From Lineus longissimus (lineage: Eukaryota; Nemertea; Pilidiophora; Heteronemertea; Lineidae): a stretch of DNA of 64,000 nt. Numbering within the stretch: the first letter of the stretch is position 1; every line of letters starts with the position of its first letter. The stretch spans positions 2,819,501 to 2,883,500 of the forward strand of contig NC_088325.1 in NCBI RefSeq assembly GCF_910592395.1, in the 5' to 3' direction. Positions 57,171 to 64,000 of the stretch are shown piece after piece. Below the pieces are notes generated by a model. It saw nothing but the letters and a program-made list of their open reading frames with translations, did not search any database and had not been told where the DNA came from. The position numbers were made by a program, and so were the translations under genes.

Positions 57171-59877
57171 ATACGTGTAGTCCAAGTTCAATATTGTCAA
57201 TGCGACGAGTTGTAAATGCTTATACATTTACAAACTTTCAAAAAAAGACTTCTTAAAAAAGCTTACACATTTTAAGATAATAATTTGCCGGAAGATACAA
57301 AACCTTCATAAATCGCCGGTCAGAAAGGTTTTTAAGACAAGAAATATGAGTCCTCAAATGAACAACGTTTCCAAAGAAACCGACCGGCTCTACCTGTTCG
57401 ACCAACTATGATTTGCAAAATGCATGGCCGTACAAATTTCATGTCAACAAGTTCACTCAAAACGTTGTCAAATAATGACTTAATCCAATAGCCTCTTTCG
57501 GTAAAAAAACTCCTAATTACATTAGAACCTCTTGGTAATATCAATGGAAATTAGCTGAGTTAATAGACTTTTGCCGTGCACATCAATCGTTCCGGCTGAA
57601 TCATATTAATAGATACTATTAACATTGTGGCGGTGTAGTTCCCGTTGTTTGCCCTCTCACTTCACACCATGTCATTAAGTTTAATAATTGCGGGAGGGCG
57701 TGCAATAAGGAAAATGGCCTAACTGACATCATCACCCCGGTTATTCATATCTAAAAACAGACGGGCAACACCCATTCTGACCTGAGTTGCTGATGCCCAA
57801 TTTTATATGCACCAAGCGAAGATTTTTCAACAAAGCACCAGAAAATATTTATAAATGTCAAGAAAGCACCTGACCACGAACGATAAATGACTTCCTTCGG
57901 ATCTCCGAACGTTAACCAAATGGTTGACATCTAACACATATCATTTGATTCAGTAAGGTAGATTTAGGCAAAAAGCAAGCTCGCATTCAAAGATCGATAA
58001 AGACCACTTTGTTTACATTTGATTCGGGCAAAACCACGGTCATTTGAATAACTCTAAATAAGCAAATAGGCTGAATAAGTAATGAATGCATTCCAAATCT
58101 TCCCTACATCCGAAAGCAAGCATTTAAATTATGAGATACAATGGTTTCCTGCAGTACAAGACGATTACTTGAGACTTCATCAAATATTTTCCATTGGGTG
58201 TATATAAATAATGACCCGATCGACTGTATGTGACTGTATGTGACTATGCAGACAACTAGGCTAGACCTAAAGAATAATCTAGTCCAGGTAACCTCGACCC
58301 TATCCGCCGCACAGCGGAGGGTCGAGGTAACCTCGTTGATTTACCCGAGGCGAACCATACATTTTCAGTGCATACAGTGGATGCACTGTCATACCGAGCG
58401 CTCTAGTATTGTAGATATTTCACTAGGATCGAGGTTACCCATCCTATAGAAAAACACATGACCGGACACCTGAATCTTACGCCCCCAATTCGAGTTCATG
58501 ACGAGTTCATTGCCGTCAAGTACTCATCTCAGTAATGAGAGAATGGAGGAGACTGGTGAAAGAATCTAAGAATAATCTGGAACAGAAGAAAACTGAAATC
58601 ACAAGGTCAGATGAATATTTATAGACTTTCCATTATGATCAGTAACTCCAATTCCTTACTCTATCATGTGCCACCTCCAATTCCCCGTGGCGCAGTTTGC
58701 ATCTTTAGATTTCAGTTGCTATTATCAAGACCAACTCATACCAGTTCGCCCACACCAGTCTCCCTCGAGTCATGAACTCACAGCTTGTGAATTCTCAGCT
58801 CTAGATAATGTTGTTGTTTGCCCACGCAATTGATATAGCCTATAGGTCTTCGATGATTTAGTGTAATCTGCTAACTCGGAAATCCTTCTCGAATGGTTTT
58901 ACTAATTTCTTTGATCGCCCCCCAAAAAAGTACGTAGCGTTAATTCGAAATTAATGAAAGATGGAATTTTTAAATTTTGCATCCAAATATTATCGATTGG
59001 TGCTTGTAGTTTCAAAGATTTCGGTATTTATTCTATCTTGTAATGAGGGATACAAGAAATACATACGTGTAGTCCAAGTGTAATGCTGACATTGCGACGA
59101 GTTGTAAATTCTTATACATTTACAAACTTTAAAAAAATGACTTCTTAAAAAAAGCTTAATACATTTTAAAATAATAATTTGCCATATGATACAAAACCTT
59201 CATTAATCGTCAGAAAAGTTTTTAAGACAAGAAATATGAGTACTCAAATGAACGACGTTTCCAGGGAAACCGATCGGCTCGACCTGTTTGACCAATAATG
59301 ATTTGCAAAATGCATGGCCGTACAAATTTCATGTCAACAAGTTCACTCTAAACGTTGTAAAATGATGACTTTATCCAATGGCCTCTTTCGGTAAAGAAAC
59401 TCCTAATTATATTATAACCTCTTGGTAATATCAATGGAAATTAGCTGAGTTAATAGACTTTTGCCGTGCACATCAATCGTGCCGGCTGAATCATATAAAT
59501 ATTTACTATTAACATTGTGACGGTGTAGTTCCCATTGTTTGCCCTCTCACTTTACACCATGTCAGTAAGTTTTATAAGTGCGGGAGGGCGTGCGGTAAGG
59601 AAAATGGCCAAAATGACGTCATCACCCCGGCTATTCAGATCTCAAAACAAACGGGCAAGTCCAATTCTGACGAGAGCTGCTGATGCCAGATTTTATATGC
59701 ACCCAGTGAAGGTTTTTCAATAAAGCACCAGAAAATCTCCACAAATGTTAAGAAAGCACCTGACCACGAACAATTAATGACTTCCTTCGGATCTCCGAAC
59801 AATAACCAAGAGATTGACATTGAAGAGATTGAATTCTCAAACCAGTCTCCCTGGAAGAAACATCTAGAAGTGTTTTG
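57171..59877. repeat. Array unit sequence with an extra partial repeat
   Basis: The AT-rich block (57175-58190), promoter-like block and plus-strand ORF (58190-58510, with a TAG in the ORF near 58415) and 3' spacer run to about 58915. There GTTTTACTAATTTCTTTGATC jumps to a second AT-rich block (58917-59822), which then joins the sequence in front of gene copy 7. No gene other than the broken plus-strand ORF is present. Confidence 0.8.
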
Positions 59878-61302
59878 CTAACCAACTGGCGTAAACCGCC
59901 TAGCGTATTTTATTGTCTCCTTGCTCTGCCCTGTACCCATATCTTTAATTGTCCGTACGGGTGATAATAGAACGCTATTAGGTAGCATTGCTACCCTGCG
60001 TTCTTTTCGATATTTACTTTGTTTCGACGGTATCCCAATATGCCAATTTCTGACCGAAACATAGGTCACCTTATTAATCTTTGTAAAAATTTTCAAAGGG
60101 GCCAGAGGAGAGCATATGTCTCTGATAAATGTTACACTGGTAATTAAGTTTTTGTTTTTATGTCAAAATAAAAGTGTTGATTCCTTTCGATAGTCCGAAA
60201 AGTAAAAAGTAAGTGTATACGGGACCAACAACACTTCCAACCGCATTCTCGGTTGAGGAAAGACACGATATAGTGCAAGGAATCCTTTCTTTATCCTTTT
60301 ATAGAATATGATATGACCTCGTCGACTGACGAAATAACGTCCTTGGGCATTGCGTTCGAAACTCTGCCAATTATTCAGTTCAAAAAGCGCATTCTGGCCG
60401 CGTATCCAAGTTATATTAAATATGGAAAGAAAAGGACGACGATATCTTCCTATGACAGTGCCAGCTATTACAAAGATGTTTTTCAAGCCAATCGGCACGC
60501 CAAAAATACAATATTTAGTTGAACATGGGTGATGACGAGGGAGGATTATTGTCTCAAAATGACGAGATGATATCTCAAACAACTTTAAAAGTACAGCCGG
60601 TTTATATCCACTTTTCCGCCGCACGTAGCAGAGCAGCCATAATTTTCCGTTGCGAATATTTCCAAGCACCATACTAAAACGAGAGGAAACAGACGCATTA
60701 TGAACGAGTGCGTAAACATTCCTTTGTTCAGGTTGGTAGACAAGTATATTTCTTAAGGCATGAACATGTCCTATATCATGTCGATGTACAAATAGTATCG
60801 AATTAGAATTGCCGTCAAACATAAACAGCCTGGCTTCATATTTACTCAAAATGACTGATACGGGGGGTTTGAAAACGACTGGTTCAGAAACTCTGTACGT
60901 TTGGGTTCTTTTTTCCTGAAAGAGCGGTTGTTAAAGTGTAAGTAGATGAGCGCTGCACTGCTTTTCATTCTTGTTACCACAGTACAGTGAGCCTTTAACC
61001 AGGGACTCAGAAACTTCTGGACGGAATGCCTGGTGGTATGATTTACTGCCACAATTAGTATCATATTTGACTTTGAGACGGATTTTAGCTTAACCACGAT
61101 CGAGTTTTGGCATGTGATAAAACCTTACCTCTAGTTGATACATAAGCCATCCTCTAGTAATCGTTACATCCTCCCTCTCCAAACATGTTGCCTTCTCACT
61201 ATGCAGTCGGCAAACATGGCCGCCATTATTCCCTCGGGTATTAATAGTTTTGCAACTTAGCACCAAAAAGCAAACAAATGCGCAATGACACCTCGACCGC
61301 AT
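59878..61302 (-). pseudogene. Two-exon secreted-protein family, copy 7 (single in-frame TGA)
   Basis: Exon 1 is 61302-61129 (MRSRCHCAFVCFLVLSC), with an upstream ATG at 61383. Donor GAG|GTAAGG. Exon 2 is 60915-59878, 1038 bases, three more than in copies 4 and 5. The frame is open except for TGA at about 60165, after STLLF, where the sister copies have a leucine or serine codon. It then continues to the family C-terminus ...KETIKYARRFTPVG. Type A centre (FNITWIRGQNALFELNNWQS). One base change from an open frame, so a young pseudogene or a sequencing-level error are both possible. Confidence 0.65.
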
Positions 61303-63570
61303 GTTTTTATCAGCAAAACTTGGCTGAATTATTTCTCGATCATGTGTAACCTTCTTGTAAAACCTGCTCTGGGTTGGGACCATTGTCAGTTATTGCCGAA
61401 AATATACGAAACCACTATGTCAAACACAAGGCATGATCATGACCACTGGGCAGTATTAATAAACGTTGCATTAATTCATCCAACATCTTGACCTATTTCA
61501 ATCAAAGATCTGATTGGCTTTTTCAAAGAACAACATTTCAACATGTGAGAGCATCAGAACTATTTCTGTGAAGCCGAAATAGTGCGGATATTTTACAAAT
61601 AATGCAATTTTATAACAAGCATTATTGCCGGCTATAAATGTACAAGAATTACAATAAAACACACCGTGGCAACACCTTGTATACTTTCATTAGAATTTGT
61701 TAATTCGGGTTTTCCGTGAAGCAGGAAACCGCTTGACAACAAGTGGTCTGTTTCAGCCAATCGACTGATCGGAGTCGAAAGTACAACCTGCTTTATGAAA
61801 TTTGGTACTATATATTATATGTACTTCCTGTAATCATCTATGTGCCGTCGACGTAACCGCAATAGCTCACCTACCGATCCCGATGGCCCAGTGGACCAGG
61901 CGACCGCCTCATAAATTAAAGGTCGAGCAGTCACCGGTGACTATAGTTCACCGTGCTTTATGAATTGTGTTACTCTACTTCCTGAGGTGTCACCTTCTTG
62001 AGGGGCGAATGTGTTGAAAGGCACTGCTGCTAAAAGGCATTGTCGCAAGTGCTCAAATACCGAAGGTCGAGCTGATGCGGGAGTCGAAGGTACACCGTGC
62101 TTTATGGAATGCGGCACTCTACTATCAAAACACTATCCCTGGTTCAGGCAATGAGAATACGAATCGCTTTATTGATCAACAGAAACATAATGTTTTTTTC
62201 AAGATGTTGTCTCCGATATCTTACTTGCATCGATCGAGTGCGGATTGAAACTAAATGCTGTATTTTGAGAGAGAATTCTTTAAATTTTGCATCCAAATGT
62301 TATCGATGGGTGCTTGTAGTTTCAAAGATTTCGGTATTTCTTCTCTCTTGTAATGAGGGAAACAAGAAATACATACATGTAGTCCAAGTTTAATGTTGAC
62401 ATTCCGACGAGTTGTATATTCTTATACATTTACAAACTTTAAAAAAATGACTTAAAAAAGCTTAATACTCATTTTAAAATAATACTTTGCCATATGATAC
62501 AAAACCCTCATAAATCGTCAGAAAGGTTTTTAAGACAAGAAATATGAGTCCTCAAAGTAACAACGTTTCCAGGGAAACCAATCGGCTCCACCTGTTCGAC
62601 CAATTATTATCAAATGCATGGCCGTACCAATTTCATGTCATCAAATTCACTCAAAACGTGTAAAATGATGACTTTATCCAATGGCCTCTTTCGGTAAAGG
62701 AACTCGTAACTATATTAGGATCTCTCGGTTATATCCATGGAAATTAGCTGAGTCAATCGACTTTGCCGTGCACATCAATTGCGCCAGCTGAATCATATAA
62801 ATATACTTATACTATTAACATTGTGGCGGTGTGGTTCCCATTGTGTGCCCTCCCACTTCATACCATGTCAGTAAGTTTTATAAGTGCGGGAGGGCGTGGG
62901 GTGAGGAAAATAACCAAACAGACGTCATCGCCCCGGTTATTCAGACCTCAAAACAGACGGGCAGCTCAAATTCTGACCTGAGTTGCTGATGCCAGGTTTT
63001 ATATGCACCCAGCAAAAATTTTTCAATAAAGCAACAGAAAATATCTTTCAATGTCAAGAAAGCACCTGGCCACGAACGATTAATGACTTCCTTCGGATCT
63101 CCGAACATTAACCAAGAGATTGACATCTGACACATATCATTTGATTCAGTCAGGTAGATTTAGGTAAAAGGCAGGCTCGCATTCAAAGATCGATAAAGAC
63201 CACTTTGTTTACATTTGATTCGGGCGAAGCCACGGTCATTTGAATAACTCTAAATAAGCAAATAGGCTGAATAAGTAATGAGTGCATTCCAAATCTTCCC
63301 AAAATCCGAATGCAAGTATTTAAATTACGAGATACAATGGTTTCATGCAGAGCAAGAGGATTTTATGAGACTTCATAGACAATTTTCCATTGGGTGTATA
63401 TAAATAATGACCCGATCGACTGTATGTGACTGTCTCTGACTCTGCAGACAACTAGGCTAGACCTAAAGAATAATCTAGTCCAGGTAACCTCGACCCTATC
63501 CGCTGCAAAGCAGAGGGTCGAGGAAGCCTCGTTGATTTACCCGATGTGAACCATGCATTTTCAGTGCATA

Positions 63571-64000
63571 CAGTGTGTTTTGACGATGGTTCGGATACCA
63601 ATAAACAACAGGGACGGTAGAATTCGAACAAACACTGGACCCACCTGGTTATGGCTGTTGTTTCTAATTCCAATGGCAGCACCCTTCACGGTTGTTGATA
63701 CCAGTACCAATCAGCTGCCCTGGAGACTATGTCATCACGCCCTTGGCTTCACACCCTGTTGCTAGCCCGTGGGCGGCGCAATATCTAGAAGAGGTTCTGG
63801 GTTCCTCTCAAACCCCGCGCTTGACCAACAAGCGGGCTAAGTATATTTTTGATAATGGATATGTTTATAGTTTTGTACAATAATGCACATATACGTATGT
63901 CGACTATAGTTTGATATATAATGTTGAATATTAACAATACATGATGGTTTGATATATAATGTTGAATATTAACAATACATGGATGAGCTATACTGTTCTG
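63571..64000. other. Array end and unrelated flank; 38-bp direct repeat
   Basis: Unit similarity stops inside the plus-strand ORF after GCATACAGTG. The flank has a 70-codon frame (63553-63765) without recognised motifs, and a 38-base direct repeat (TTTGATATATAATGTTGAAT...) present twice at about 63910-63985. Confidence 0.55.

Larger units (their letters stand above)
31236..63570. repeat. Main tandem array of the ~4-kb unit (gene copies 3-7)
   Basis: Successive minus-strand gene copies end at 34759, 39844, 48752 and 59878. Subtracting the inserted elements (1059, 4988 and 5620 bp including duplications) gives spacings of about 4.0, 3.9 and 5.5 kb. The last is longer because of an extra partial repeat at 58917-59822. 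Units share gene, 5' flank, spacer type 1 or 2, tRNA-like module, AT-rich block, promoter-like block and plus-strand ORF, always in the same orientation. The end at 63570 is sharp, inside the plus-strand ORF. Confidence 0.88.

Noticed and set aside
60160-60170. In-frame TGA of copy 7 as a selenocysteine codon
   Set aside because: Sister copies have Leu or Ser codons there and no sign of a downstream selenocysteine element was seen; nonsense mutation is simpler.

Overview
The window is nuclear DNA of an animal, most likely a marine invertebrate deuterostome (echinoderm, hemichordate or cephalochordate). Its genes have spliceosomal introns and no operons. It is crowded with animal-type transposable elements (BEL/Pao, Ty3/Gypsy, Tc1, PIF/Harbinger, MULE, LINE and MITE-like elements) and rich in TACATGTA and TAGGCCTA words. 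One element has integrase ahead of reverse transcriptase in a Gypsy-type pol. That order is known from the Gmr1-like group, which was described from deuterostomes. The species cannot be named from sequence alone.

Layout: 1-4283 is the 3' part of a BEL/Pao retrotransposon with its 3' LTR. It sits in a locus built from a repeated unit of about 4 kb. Unit material covers 4284-7350, 25078-28172 and 31236-63570. The stretches 7351-25077 and 28173-31235 are transposon-rich and do not belong to the unit. They hold a 1.5-kb element with 480-bp inverted repeats, several foldback MITEs, an unrecognised multi-exon gene remnant, 88-, 80- and 72-bp tandem repeats, a dead Tc1 element, a dead Harbinger transposase, a MULE transposase fragment, a LINE tail and a 943-bp TIR element with a 9-bp target duplication.

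Each unit carries, on the minus strand, a copy of an unrecognised two-exon gene. Exon 1 encodes a signal peptide and a short mature segment. A roughly 215-base intron with GTAAGG/CAG borders follows in phase 0. Exon 2 encodes about 344 residues, giving 402 aa in all. Seven copies are visible. The copies at 34759-36181 and 39844-41270 read through without a break. The copy at 59878-61302 has one in-frame TGA. The other four are broken by frameshifts, nonsense changes or truncation. The two intact copies keep nearly identical ends but differ strongly in a central segment of about 60 residues. Towards each gene's 3' side the unit has a second conserved reading frame on the plus strand, lying behind a CCAAT-like/TATATAAATA promoter-like block. 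Upstream of the gene are a degenerate tRNA-like (A-box) module and alternative spacer types, with signs of module shuffling.

Three mobile elements landed inside array units, and the paralogous units supply the empty sites: a TTAA-flanked piggyBac-type MITE (37680-38734), a complete and apparently young Gypsy element (43696-48678, 162-bp LTRs, TCTGC duplication, one 1361-codon gag-pol ORF) and a decayed Gmr1-like element (51555-57170, ATAC duplication). After subtracting these insertions, neighbouring gene copies are spaced about 3.9-4.0 kb, or 5.5 kb where an extra partial repeat lies between them. The tandem, leader-plus-single-large-exon family with a divergent core is the most interesting content. 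It resembles in architecture some invertebrate multigene secreted-effector families, but its function is unknown and no homolog was recognised.
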